Shown here: positions 49,058 through 60,700 of the stretch, piece by piece
How the letters are laid out: each line of letters opens with the position of its first letter
Position numbering within the stretch: position 1 is the stretch's first letter
Origin: Carallia brachiata
Lineage: Eukaryota; Streptophyta; Magnoliopsida; Malpighiales; Rhizophoraceae
Length of the DNA stretch: 64,000 bases
Reading direction: 5' to 3'
Assembly (NCBI GenBank): GCA_021464245.1
Contig: JADCRB010000025.1
Location: 2,702,245-2,766,244 of the forward strand
Notes under the pieces: model-generated
The model's database searches: none
Seen by the model: the letters and a program-made list of their open reading frames with translations, nothing else
What the model was told of the DNA's origin: nothing
Translations under genes and position numbers: made by a program

Positions 49058-51170
49058 ATGCAGGAATCAGAAACCCATATTCTTGTCGTTGGAATGGTCT
49101 TTGATGATGTTGATGATATTTTAGAATACTACCAGAAATATCCACAGACAAAAGGTTTTGATGTGGTGAAGCAAGGCTTTAGGTGGCTGATCGTGAAGTA
49201 AGATCTTAGACTTTTATTTGTAATCGTGCAAGGATTCATAAGTCTTGTGGAAAGGACATTTATAAACAGAGGCCTAGTTTCAAGGTTGGTTGTCTAACTA
49301 GGGTGTCTGTTATGAAACATGGTGAAATTTGGCAAATAACTCAAGTGTGTGATGATCATAATCACTCTCTGAGTCCACGAAATTCTCAGTTCTTGAAGCA
49401 ACATAGGCAAATACTAAGGAGTGTGTGATGATACCTTGAGAGTAGAGACATGGCTGGTATATGACCAACTAAGGTGGTGCGCTCTGTAGTATTATAGGTT
49501 GGAGGTCCCAAAAATATGACCTGTCTTCCCAAAAGCCTCCATATTGATAAGTTCAGGAGATTGCAATGGTCAGAGGGTAATATTGTAGCTGTGAGTCTTA
49601 TGTTCCAAAAGATGTAGAAGAATAGTAGTGATTTTTTTTATGCTTTTGATCCAAATAAAGATAATAGACTGAGAAATCTATTTTGGGCAAATGGACGCAA
49701 CAGAGCAGCTTACTAAGAGTTTGGGGATGTAATTTTGTTTAATTATACTATTTGGCTAACAAGTATCAAATGCCTTTTTGCCCTTTTGTCGATGTTAATC
49801 ATCATGGCCATTCTACCATCTTTGGGTGTGCCATGTTATGTGATGAGTCGGTTAGAACATACGAATGGGTGCTTGGGACTTGGATAAGATGCATGGACAA
49901 CAAAAAACTAAATGTCATAACCACTTATTAGTGTAGCACCATCGGCGCAGTTGTGCAATCTATTGTTGTTGGAGTTTGACATTGTTGGTGCCTCTGGCAT
50001 ATAATGCATAAGAGACCTGACAAGTTTAGGGGTTTAAAAGGTTTTCTTGAAATTAATGAAACTTTGAAGGACATCGTGCACGACTCATCTTTAGTTTCTG
50101 AATTTGAAGAGAAATGCCAAGGAATGGTCCAAGTTTTCAATCTGCAGGGGAATAGACTGTTGAATTCCCTTTTTGAGGTAGGCATAAGTGGGTACCAGTT
50201 TTTTTCAGGTCTAATTTCTGGGCTGGGATGTAAACAACACAGTAGAGTGAGAGCATGAATTCGAATTTTGTTGTCCACTCACAAAGCACTTTGCAGTAAT
50301 TCGTGGAACAGTACTAGCATGCATTAAATGACAAAATTGAGCAAGAAATGGAGGCCGATTTTGTATCAATAAACAAAATGATTCCCTATGTCACAATATT
50401 TCCATTTGAGAAACAATTTCAAAAAGCATTCACAAACAATGCCTTTAGCCTTGTCAAGCCTGAGGTGATTTCTACTTGGTATTGTGAGGTGGAATCAAGC
50501 ATGGCCACTGATTGTTTGGTTTCTTACCAAGTGAAGGAAAAGAAAACTAAAGCTGATGGCAGCACCAAGCATGTTTTATTCCAGGTGGAAGTAAAGGAAC
50601 TTAGTAATTATTTTCACTGTAGTTGCTTGTTGTTTGAGTTCAAGGGGATTATGTGTAGAAGTTGTCAGAGTATGCGTGTGCAAAAATATTGTGCAAATTC
50701 TTGATAAATATTGATACGTTGATGGTGCATGATGTTGGCCAGTGTCACAGCAAGATATTTCCAACTAAATTTGGAGGTAAGTTTTCTCCGGAGAGTCGTC
50801 AGATGAATAACTTGGAGAAGATTTTCTACTATTGTGTTAATCTTGCAATTAGTGTTGAGGACAACTATGCCTTGTTGTGCAATACTCTTCTTGATTGTTA
50901 CTCTAAACTCGGAGCGTGCTCTAATAGTGTCTAAAGTAGTAGGTGTGACAATGGGGCCAACAGATCTTTGCCTAACCTGAATGCTAACCCTTATAGAGCT
51001 TCTCTTCTGGATTCCTTGCTCTCGTAATGGATTCAAGATCCAATTGTTGTTAAGACATGGGGTAGGCCAAAGGGAAAATGGATCCTATACAAATTTGAAG
51101 CTTTCAAGGTTCAAGGCAGTGGGGGCTGCAAAAAAGACTATTAATATTGGTAAAAATGGTGGAGCAAGTA
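49058..51170 (+). pseudogene. FAR1/FHY3-family (MULE-derived) gene, multiply broken
   Basis: Blocks in family order but in shifting frames. 49058-49200 gives VVGMVFDDVDDILEYYQKYP. 49210-49428 is the FAR1 DNA-binding domain with GCLTRVSVMKHGEIWQITQV and CDDHNHSLSPRNSQFLKQHR. About 49636-50030 is the MULE transposase core with DNRLRNLFWANGRNRAAY, NHHGHSTIFGCAMLCDE and CLWHIMHKRPDKF. 50348-50704 ends in the SWIM region FHCSCLLFEFKGIMCRS, where the expected His after CR is lost. 50705-51170 keeps the tail (VVKTWGRPKGKW). Stops and frameshifts separate the blocks, so no full protein is possible. Functional relatives are either transposases or domesticated light-signalling factors; which this one was cannot be told. 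Confidence 0.8.
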
Positions 51171-53440
51171 CATGGTTTTGCAGATTTAAACCATCAAGTT
51201 GCGTAGTAATGGTGAAACAATTATTTACTAACTAAATTTTGAGTTCCTCAAAGTGGTCTAAAATTTGTTTTTACCGCTTGCTGTGGGTGAAATCAAATCG
51301 TTTTTCCTTATTTCCACAATCCTCCAATTCGCTAACTTCAAATGGTACCGAAAAAAGTTATATCGGCAGATATGCCATGACTAGTCTTCCCACTAACAAG
51401 CAGGCTAAGTACTCATAGCATTCATACCTGTTACAGTATAAGAAACAACCCTCTAGCACTTCAATTTTATATTGTTATTGTTTGAGCACAACAGCTCTTC
51501 CCATTTATATTAAGTTAATAGATTTAGTTTCTTAAATTTATTAATTATTGGGCAAAACCAAGCCTTATATCGGCTACTATCGAGGTTCTTCCAATGACTC
51601 TTGTACTATTGAGATGTTTCCACACTGTCTACAGATTTTGAAGCATGCTGTTAGTTACCCGCTAGTGATAATGGCTCTTTTAAGGCCATACTATGAGTCT
51701 TATTTGGTTCCATTTCATTGCAGGAGGGAGTTTTTTAACAAAATACCATTTGGTGCAGTTAATGTGCCAAGCCTCGTTTTGTGAACTCCCCAGCATACCT
51801 ACCTGTCCTACCAACTTAACTTTACTCACCCCTTCATCCATTCCCTTGTTTGCAGCACAGTCTGAACCAGTACTCCACCCTCTAGAGGTAGTCTGCTCTA
51901 ATACTTAGCTGAAATAAAATTCATTAGATGTTGGTATTAATTGTCCTATTGAGTGATTGCAAATACATAACACTCTATACCCATGCATGTAGGTTGGTAT
52001 CTGGAGCCCCAGACTACAGTTACTCGTTGCTAACTTATTCCTGTACTCAAGTTAGTAGCTTGTCACGGGCATGACTGCAGCTAAGACGTAACCTGTAGAC
52101 ATTTTATAGTAAATGATGTAGGTGTGCAGTATACTTACTGTTATGTTTTTATTGGCATTTCCCTTTTTATAGATTGACCTATAGCTTCGAGAATATTAAT
52201 GCTGCTAGTATCAATGTGCCTTAGCATATCTTTCTTACCTGTCTACCCAATTAGCATGTCTTAAGGAAAGAATTTTAATAAAAACTTATTTACTGGGCTG
52301 GTTTTATCAATTTATTGCAAATTTTTTATATCTAGCATCCAATATAGAAAGATAAGTTTTTATGCAACGGGTAGACATGATCCAACGGGCAGACAGGCCG
52401 TTTATATGCAACGGGCAGCTCTGATCCACCTTACTCCAGTTTTTAATTGACTCATACTGGTGGGCTGATAGGGAATACATAATGGAGCATTTTGGTTTCA
52501 AAGTTTTTGTGCAAAACGAAACCAAACGGTCAAGCAAAAGCCAATATGAGTCAACAAACATTGGATTCATAATCGAACATTGTATATTAAACGCCTCAGC
52601 CACACTTGTACATGCATAGGTTCTACTTATGCCACAACCCAATTATTGTAGCAATAGGTAGTTATTTATCTCCAACATGTGTCATTAGCCATAGCTACTT
52701 CACTTGTACACTAATGGGTTTTGAGCGGTCCTCCCATAGAATAGTCACAGCTCACTCGCCATTCCAGCTTGCCCAACGTCATTTGCATTGGGGGGTTCAA
52801 ATTGTTGCACTTAGTTGTGCTGCGCAACCGCTTTCTCCACATGGTCAACCATTTGTAATAATTGAAATGGATCGCCCATTACGATTAACACTACATCTTA
52901 TTTCAATGGGCATTCTCACTTATAAGTTGTTTACTCTTCCTTATCATTTTCAATATGGGATATTTAGCACAATAACTCACACATGACATCCGAACAATCT
53001 CCCCTCAAATGTGATTCTCTCCACATCAGGTTTGCTCCACTTAAAAACGCACCACTCTACCAAGCTCAATTACTCAATAGCGAGCAAAGTCTTGCAATGC
53101 CTTAATTTGAAGTCCATGTCTGCTAAATATTATAAGAACCAAATTGAGCTACACTGGTGAGCAAAGTCCTTCAGTCCATATCTACCAGATACTCCAAGAA
53201 CCAAATTGCTACACGGGGGCAACATCCATAGGAATTTTGTGTTGTTTACTGAACCTACAGGCTCAAGAAGGAATCCAAATAAGGTTCTAGTAAGTAACAT
53301 GTAAATAGGCTTGATACCGCATCTTAACATAAGATCTTAAGATATTATATTTATGAATCTTTCGCACTTATAAATTATTTAGTCTTTTCTCTTCTTTTCG
53401 ATGTGTGATATTAAGCACAACTCACATATGACATCCAAAT
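51171..53440. other. Remainder of the foreign block in unit 4
   Basis: No product recognised. Two related segments (about 52905-52995 and 53350-53440) share TATTTAGCAC/TATTAAGCAC and CACA(C/T)ATGACATCC about 440 bases apart, a phrase common in plant transposon debris. A 126-codon frame (52606-52986) has no motif. Confidence 0.4.
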
Positions 53441-53729
53441 ATTATCATCATCATCATCATCATTATTATTTTGAGACAATATTATGACTGCTATTTTAAC
53501 TAAATACTAGTTTTTATTTTTTGAGAAATATTATTTTGCATTAATTTCCATCATAGATTGTGAAGTTTGGGAATTCTTGAGAGAAAAAGGCCCTGATATT
53601 ATTTTTGATATTCACATTACTATTTTTATTGTAATTGGTCATCCCCAAAACATTAACACTTAAAATGGAGGAAGGAAATGAATCATATATGAGTGATGAG
53701 GTCTACTGAATTTTTTGTTAAAAAGTTTA

Positions 53730-54140
53730 GGGACATTACATCGCGCACCCCATATTTGTGACCCGGTAACAGGCTGAACTCATATTATTAAATGTAACAA
53801 ATCATATCCTCATGTTTGATTTTGGTAACAAAAACACCCTCGGTCAAGTCTCTATAAAAGAATATTTGAAATAATTACAAAATTGCCATTATAATTGACA
53901 TAAACCAATTAAAATACCCTTAGTGCATTGAAAAAGAGAAATATCTTCCGAAAGACTTAGCTCACAACACAAAAAATATTTAAAATCTCATATATAGCCT
54001 TCTATATAAATGAGAAGAATGTCATCTTATTATAAGTTTTTAAATATATAATAAACAAAACTAAATGATAAGTCAATCACAAAAGATGAGATTCTTTAAC
54101 TGATGATTTTCCAATAAGTTCAAATTGTAAAAAATTATGC

Positions 54141-54177
<37 letters not shown>

Positions 54178-54432
54178 CATATATAGATAACTGATGATTT
54201 TGAAGTAAAAAAACGTTTTTAAGTAAATTCAAAATATTTCTATAATAATGATAGATTGGTCAAAAGAAAATCTATATATAGTTTGGTATATGAGGGCAAA
54301 GATGCCTTTTCATAATTGCTGCTAATGTTGACTAACCTCAATTAGTCAAGGGGTGTGTTTTGTTACTTGCAAAAGTAGGGGATAAGGCTTGTTACAGCAC
54401 CCTAAATACGAGGTGTGCGATATAATTTTCCC
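53730..54432. mobile_element. ~700-bp non-autonomous TIR element (MULE-like) with 9-bp target duplication
   Basis: Begins GGGACATTACATCGCGCACC and ends as the near inverse (GGTGTGCGATATAATTTTCC). Inverted similarity extends over about 90 bases, including GTAACAAAAACACCC against its complement near 54350. Flanks AAAAGTTTA (53721-53729) and AAAATTTTA (54433-54441) form a 9-base target duplication with one mismatch. Units 2 and 3 have the uninterrupted site (TTGTTAAAAGGTTTATGATG near 32334 and 37963). Contains an (ATA)n microsatellite at 54141-54174. Confidence 0.75.
54141..54174. repeat. (ATA)n microsatellite
   Basis: Eleven uninterrupted ATA units inside the 53730-54432 element. Confidence 0.9.
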
Positions 54433-54441
54433 AAAATTTTA

Positions 54442-55441
54442 TGAAGTATTGTATTAATATTGTAGGTTAGCTGTATAAGCATTTTACATTGACTATATTC
54501 ACATGATATTTTTTCCAATTAAAAAGATTATAAGAAATAGGTAGAATCTACGTCGTTTCTCTAAACTTATCTCTCTCATTTGTCTCTATTTTTTATCTAC
54601 TCAAACAAGGTATAGGTAAAGGGGCAGAACCTGCGCCGGAGGTTTATCCGGACACTACCTAAAAATGCAACCGCTCTTTTTTTTCGTACACGTATATTAA
54701 AAAAATTTAAAATATAAAATAACAAAAATGAAATCTAAAATTAAATAGGTATTATTCTAAAATTTAAAATATAAATCTCATATGATATACGGTAAAATAA
54801 TACGAAGAAATGAACTCAGTTCCACTGTAAAGACATGTGGTTGTGCTTTTTAAGGTTGTCTGGACACCATCTTCTAGAGCAGAACCTTTTCTCATAGGTA
54901 AAACAGTAAGAAGAATATAATTAAGCCAAAAAAAAAAACAGAAAAAGGAGTAGACCATATTAAAATGCAACTCAACAGTACTGAAAGGCGCAAGCTTTCG
55001 GCTTATTCTTCCGCTGAAATGATCAGAATGTTGTTCAAATTAATATTGCTATCAATTTAGAAGGATAAAAATTATATGCGTTATTACAAAACTTATGGAT
55101 TTTAAAACGTTTATTTTGAAATTTGCAGATTTAGAACTAGATTGTTCATGATGGATTTAATTTCTTAGAAATTTTCAACAGCTTGGAATGCAAGTTTCAA
55201 AAATAGGACTCCCTGAGGAATTAGGATTATAGGTGTAAACAGATTGCAATCACTATTCCGGAAGAATTTAAGAAAACTAGCAATCCACATTGTAAGCGGA
55301 AAATGTTACAAACCCTCTATATATGTGAATAACAGACCTTAGTTTCTTGTTCTGATCATTCTCACAGCATTGTTCGAAAACGAAAAAGTTAATCTTTGGA
55401 GAAATCAAGAAATTAAGGAAGAAAAAGGGTTGGCTTTGGAG
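54442..55441. other. Spacer and promoter of TFIIS copy 4
   Basis: Matches the promoter blocks of the other copies from about 55010 onward, with a ~270-base stretch near 54620-54890 that the other units lack. TATA box at 55318-55325. Confidence 0.45.
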
Positions 55442-56290
55442 ATGGAGAAAGAACTGTTGGAGTTGCTGAATGTGGTAAGGAAAGCGGCAGCCGCGCACGG
55501 TCGAGAACCGGAGGTAAGGCGCTGCCAGGATGCTTTGTACAAACTCAAGTCCTTTCCTGTCACGGCAGAGATTCTTGTCTCCACCAAGATCGGAAAGCAT
55601 GTCTGGCCACTGAGAGAACATCCCGAGAAGGCGCTCAGAGATCTTGCTTCTGAATTAGTCGCAAACTGGACCAAGAAACTTCACCAGAAAGCAAGCCAGG
55701 ACAAGAAAGATGCAATCTTGAACTCCCAGAAAGCAGCTAAGGACAAGAAAGATGCAATATTGAACGTGGCCAACGCTGATCCCCTGAGGGTCAAGGTTCG
55801 GCAACATCTTTTTGAGGCGTTGTCCAAGGTTAGAAGCGAAGCTGAAGAAGACATCAAGGATAAAGTGAGTGCATGTGACCCAAATCAGATTGCGGAATCT
55901 TTGGAGTCAGCATTGTTTCAGGCATGGGGGAATTGCAATGGGAAGCAAAAGGCCAAGTACAGGTCCTTGTTGTTCAACATCAAAGACCCCAAAAATCCAG
56001 ATTTCAGGAGAAAAGTGCTACTTGGGCAGGTGGAGTTGCAGGCTGTTTCCAAGCTGAGTACAAAAGAGATGGCCAGCGATGAGTTGCAGCAGAAAATTCA
56101 CGGGATGGAAGCAAAGGCCTTGATGAAGCGCATGACCGGAATTGCTAACAAGGGGACCACCGATCAGTTCAAGTGCGGCCGGTGCGGGAAGCGGGAGGCG
56201 ACGTACTTCCAGTTGCAGACACGGAGTGCAGATGAGCCCATGACCACCTTTGTGACATGCGTGGCTTGCAACCACCACTGGAAGTTCTGA
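55442..56290 (+). CDS. TFIIS: TFIIS-like transcript elongation factor, copy 4, lengthened linker
   Basis: Single-exon, 282 residues, the most diverged open copy in its N-terminal half (MEKELLELLN, AAAHGREPEV, KHVWPLREHP). It shares its zinc ribbon (KREATYF, RSADEPMTTF, CNHHWKF) with copy 3. The linker contains an internal tandem duplication: DKKDAILN appears twice, with SQKAAK between, adding about 14 residues relative to copy 1 (DNA about 55698-55760). Zinc cysteines and the catalytic acidic pair are intact. Promoter and TATA box are conserved. It lies about 1.5 kb from the 3' end of the convergently transcribed LCB1 gene. Likely functional, though the long linker change is unusual. Confidence 0.92.
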   Translation: MEKELLELLNVVRKAAAAHGREPEVRRCQDALYKLKSFPVTAEILVSTKIGKHVWPLREHPEKALRDLASELVANWTKKLHQKASQDKKDAILNSQKAAKDKKDAILNVANADPLRVKVRQHLFEALSKVRSEAEEDIKDKVSACDPNQIAESLESALFQAWGNCNGKQKAKYRSLLFNIKDPKNPDFRRKVLLGQVELQAVSKLSTKEMASDELQQKIHGMEAKALMKRMTGIANKGTTDQFKCGRCGKREATYFQLQTRSADEPMTTFVTCVACNHHWKF

Positions 56291-57784
56291 TGCAGACGGA
56301 GACAGAATTCTTATTAGCACTAATTAATTACGAGCTATATACGAAGACAGGAACAAGTTTTGAGAGTTTTGCGAAAGGCACAGAATTGGTTTGTATTGCC
56401 AGATTCTACAGGTTATCTTCACCAAAAAAAAAAAAAACATTGGCTATATGTATGTTGATAATTTCTGGTTTATCAATTAGTGCGGTTCTTGACCAAATGT
56501 AATTCTGACTAGTTCCAAACCAGCAAAAATTTGTTGATAACTAAGAAGACTATAAAATTAAAATACCCATCTTTCTTATTTTCCCTCCTTTTTTTTTTTT
56601 TTTTTTTTTGTACATTGTTCCTTCTTTCGTATTGGAATATATCGTTTTCTTAGCATTGGTCTATTGGATCCATATCCATCAGAAGTTAGCTCGATATTTA
56701 TTTGAGACTTAAGTTGGATTTGAGCTTACAAATTTTGTTTGTCAATAGTCATAAACCTTGATGAGGTCAAATATTATTGTCGTGAATGTAGAAAGTGGAG
56801 ATGAGTTTTCCTTTCTGTTTGATCAGCTTATGTAGTAATTTTTCTCAAAATTTTCAACTACAATAAATTTTTTTTAATAAGAAAAAAAATGTTCGCAGAT
56901 ATAGTAATAAGAGCATCTATAGACTATGTCTCTTAAAACTTTTAACATCTTCTCATTGCAGCGAACAAATTCTTTGTTATTTTTGTTACACAAGGATCCC
57001 ATTGTTTGGCCGGCGAGGAGGCAGGGAAGGGATGGATACCGATTCAATGAATTATGAAGACAAATTTTGTGACAACCCTCTTGCATTAAAAAGGAAAAGA
57101 GGGGAAGATAATTCTATAAATTAAATAGTAAGATAAATAAAATATCAATTAAATTATATTTTTGAGCTGCAGTGGTCCAAATTATTGTACTAATACTTAT
57201 TCCATCTCACTACCACTTAATGAATCGCAGGTTCGTCTGTGAAAGAACCCAGATTGTTAGAAATTTTATGAATTACTACCCGTATATGTTTCACACTCAA
57301 AGCAATCTACAAAACCATGCTACCTTCACTTGTCCTCTAATTATTGGCTCCAACTGGAGTTCGAACTCAAAGTTCTTTCGTCTTCGAAATAACTTTAGTA
57401 CAAAACCAGTAAACACACTACATTTTTTGGTTATATCAGAAAATAAAATACAAAACAAGAAGTACCTAGTCAGGAAAAAAACAGCGCTACTTATCATCCA
57501 AAAAAAGAAAAAAAAAAAACTAATAAAAATTTCAACATCGTACACGCAAAATCAATTCCATGACCAAGTCCAAACACTATCTGGAACAAGAAATGCCAGT
57601 GGCCTGAATTATACACAAGTGACATCCATAACGAAATCTTATCAACTCCATGGGCCTTCCTTACTCAAAATCTTTCTCAGCATGAATCTCAAAAGCATTC
57701 AATCGGATGAATACCACTTTAAGGATGTAATGCAGTTCAATACACATCAAACGAGGCAAAGCACATCAACCTGTTTTCAAGCAG
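56291..57784. other. Convergent intergenic region between TFIIS copy 4 and LCB1
   Basis: 56640-57170 matches 40780-41400 of unit 3. From about 57180 the DNA is the 3' side of LCB1. An open frame on the plus strand at 57172-57843 is antisense to the LCB1 tail and has no motif. Confidence 0.5.
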
Positions 57785-60700
57785 TCAATTACGATTCATC
57801 AGCACCGATGCTGAAATCCTTTTCAACGATTCACTCGCCTTGAGCAGATCGGCTTCTGAATGGGCAGCAGACAAAATAATCTAATTCCCACAGGCAAGGG
57901 CATTTATCAAGCGTTGATCTCTTAGAAGTTACAACGAATACCAAGTCTTCCTTCAATGCCTGAAAAATTGTGTGTAAAATGTGTATTAAGTACTCAGTTC
58001 AACACCCCAAGTGCAAATATAACCAAACCAAAAAACCAACAATATTTTTAAAAATAAAAAAAAAAAAAAAGAACCAATATTATTGGCTTAAGGAAATTCA
58101 CTCTGTTACAATATAATTCATTCCATTTGAGTTCAACAGACATATCATAATTACTTACACGACTGGCAATTTCTTCAAGGAGTTGCAAGTCACCTTTCAT
58201 GGAACCAGTGGGCTTCTCTAGTTTGAGAAAAACAATAGGTGATTCCGGATTGCTTGCCAGAGAGAGGCCCTGTATGTTGGACAATTCTGTAGATTGCCAA
58301 AATATAATGCTCAGGAAGCCGTGCAAAGAACATATGTAAAATAATAGCAAATGCAGGGAACCAAAAAATGCCCAACAAACAACAGCAGCAAAGCCAATTA
58401 GTCCTACAAAAGGCCATAATAATTTATGGGACCAAAAAAAGAAAAAAAAAGTTGCTGCGTTGTATAATGTATGCACATTAATGGAAAGAAATAGATTGGA
58501 GCATGACAAACTTAATGATCCTGTCCATGCTGCTTACAATTTGAGGCTAAAGGATGGGTATGTTAACATTTTAAGCATATTTTAATTCATTTTATCTCAT
58601 AATTTGTAGTTGTTCCAAATTTCCAATCATAATTTTTAGGTTTCATGGTAAGAAGAGAACTTATGACCTCATTGATTATGAGCACATTGACAAGACAGTT
58701 CCGGATAGAGGAAGAAGAACTGTCTTCTGCACTTGATTATTCACATCCAGAGAAAGCCATTTATGAGGAGCCTCTAATCGGCAATGCTAATGATCCTATC
58801 GCATGCTTCTACTCATGGTTAGCCAAATTTCATGTCTTACTAACTACAACGCCATGACACATCCTTGTTGGGCGTTTTACTTGTGACCTTTTCAAGTGAT
58901 GGGAATAAATGTGATGAGTTTGAGGATGCAATGGTAAAGCGCTCATTTGATTTAGATTCACTAGATGTTAAGCATCAATTTGGTGCCTCCAGTTATCATG
59001 GCAACATTGGTTAAAGATACTGGTTGTCACTACTACAGAAATATTTGCAATGGTGTATGTTTCACTTGATTACAAAAGCTGAAAAGTTAACAAGAGCAAA
59101 AAATTGTTGACTGGTGGTCGAGGACAAACCTTTCCATGAAAAGGCAATGTTTTCTTTCAGCTTTTTTATCAGAGCAGGGTTATCCTCCAGGATGCCAATT
59201 GCAGTGATTGCAGCACTTGCAAGATATGGGGGCAAAGAAGCAGAAAACACATAACCAGAGCTGCTTAGACGCTGCAAAGGTCCACAATAACTAGACATCA
59301 ACACATCAGACTTAGGGAAAAAAATTTTGCAATCACAGTTTTTGCTTCCTAATTTAGTTGCTACAAAATAAAAAATCTTGACTAATCACAACATCCACTT
59401 TTAATAAAAATAGTTTTGTTATAAGATGTAAGATTTTCCATACTTGGTGATCAATAACCCTGGCACTTCCAGTGCAGAATCCTCCTTCCGTGGCTAATGA
59501 GTGTCCCATAGCTGCTGTTATAATATCAATCTTATCTGTCTGCGAGGCCACACCATAGTAAACTACAAAGTTTGAGCCAATAACAACAAAGACTCAGGTA
59601 TTTAAACATACCGGAACCCCACAGTATTCAGTAAGACCTCTTCCAGACCTGCCAAGCACACCAAATGAGTTGCTCTCATCTAACAGAACGCGGAAGCGAT
59701 ATTTCTCCTTTAATTTGATGATCTTTTCTAAGGGAGCTATTTGGCCGGAATTCTGTAAATTTCAGGATTATTTTCATGTCAAGAAGTTTACATTTTAATT
59801 GAGAAAAGGAAGTGAAAAAAGAAAAAATCATTCAAAGTATGAATGATGGTAATAGCATTGCGGCAGATCATGAAGATGAACAGTAAACACCAGAAAATGC
59901 ACATATACAAGTAACATCACGAAATTGATAAGCATTCCTCAAGAAGCCATGTTCCATTTTAATTCAAGTCCCATGTATTTACCAGTGAAAGTTTAATGAA
60001 AATAAATATTTTTCACTCCCTTAGCCTGACCAGACCAAAAGCTAGAATAAATCCATTCATTCAACAAATCAGCCTTAGGTACTTAATTTCATACTTTTAT
60101 CTGGTGAAGCCAACACCCAACTAGTTTGGGAACGGGAATGAACATTAGATAAACCAAAGCAGTTATGAAACAAAATTTTACTTCCTGCCGCACAAAATTT
60201 TACTAATTGGTTGTAAGGCGACTATAAGGGTCTCATAAAATTAGCAGTAGCCCATATTTGTTAGGTTAGCTTACCATATTTCATTATCTTATTGCTAAGA
60301 AAAAACTGATAAATGCTTCCCATAGTTGATTTGAACCACACTTTTCAATGCTTCCTTCTAACTTTACAAAGAAATTATGAGCACTTGCATAAGCAGATTA
60401 TCGAAACCTAAATTAATAGCCCAGACAACTTATTATTAAAGCTTTCCAACACAAACACATATTCTAAACATCAGGTTTTCCCAAGGTACTGGTTTTGTAA
60501 ATCTTCTCATCAGTTAAATGAGATAGCACCACGTCACCACCTTCTACAAGCTCCCCATCGCAGTTTTTCTTTGTACCTTTTTATTTAAATATGATTTTTT
60601 TGTGACCAGTGATGGGGGTTAGGGTAAATAAGGCAAAGGCATGAACATTATCAACAAGCAAAGCTCAAATGCAAAGCCTAGCAGTCATTAAATATTAGAT

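Larger units (their letters stand above)
43381..57170. repeat. Segmental duplication unit 4, interrupted
   Basis: Starts like units 2 and 3 (43381-44035, including the flank fragment at 43640-43770). It then breaks at the point where units 2 and 3 carry the MULE-like element and resumes at about 53440 with sequence matching 32060 and 37690, running through TFIIS copy 4 to about 57170. Confidence 0.7.

Noticed and set aside
50665..51036. 123-codon minus-strand frame
   Set aside because: Antisense to the FAR1-type pseudogene tail, which has the recognisable motifs.
52606..52986. 126-codon plus-strand frame
   Set aside because: No recognisable domain. It lies in transposon-like debris with direct repeats.
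57172..57843. 223-codon open frame on the plus strand, the longest outside the TFIIS genes
   Set aside because: Its 3' half is the antisense of the LCB1 last exon and 3' UTR. It has a Lys-run from a poly-A tract and no family motif.
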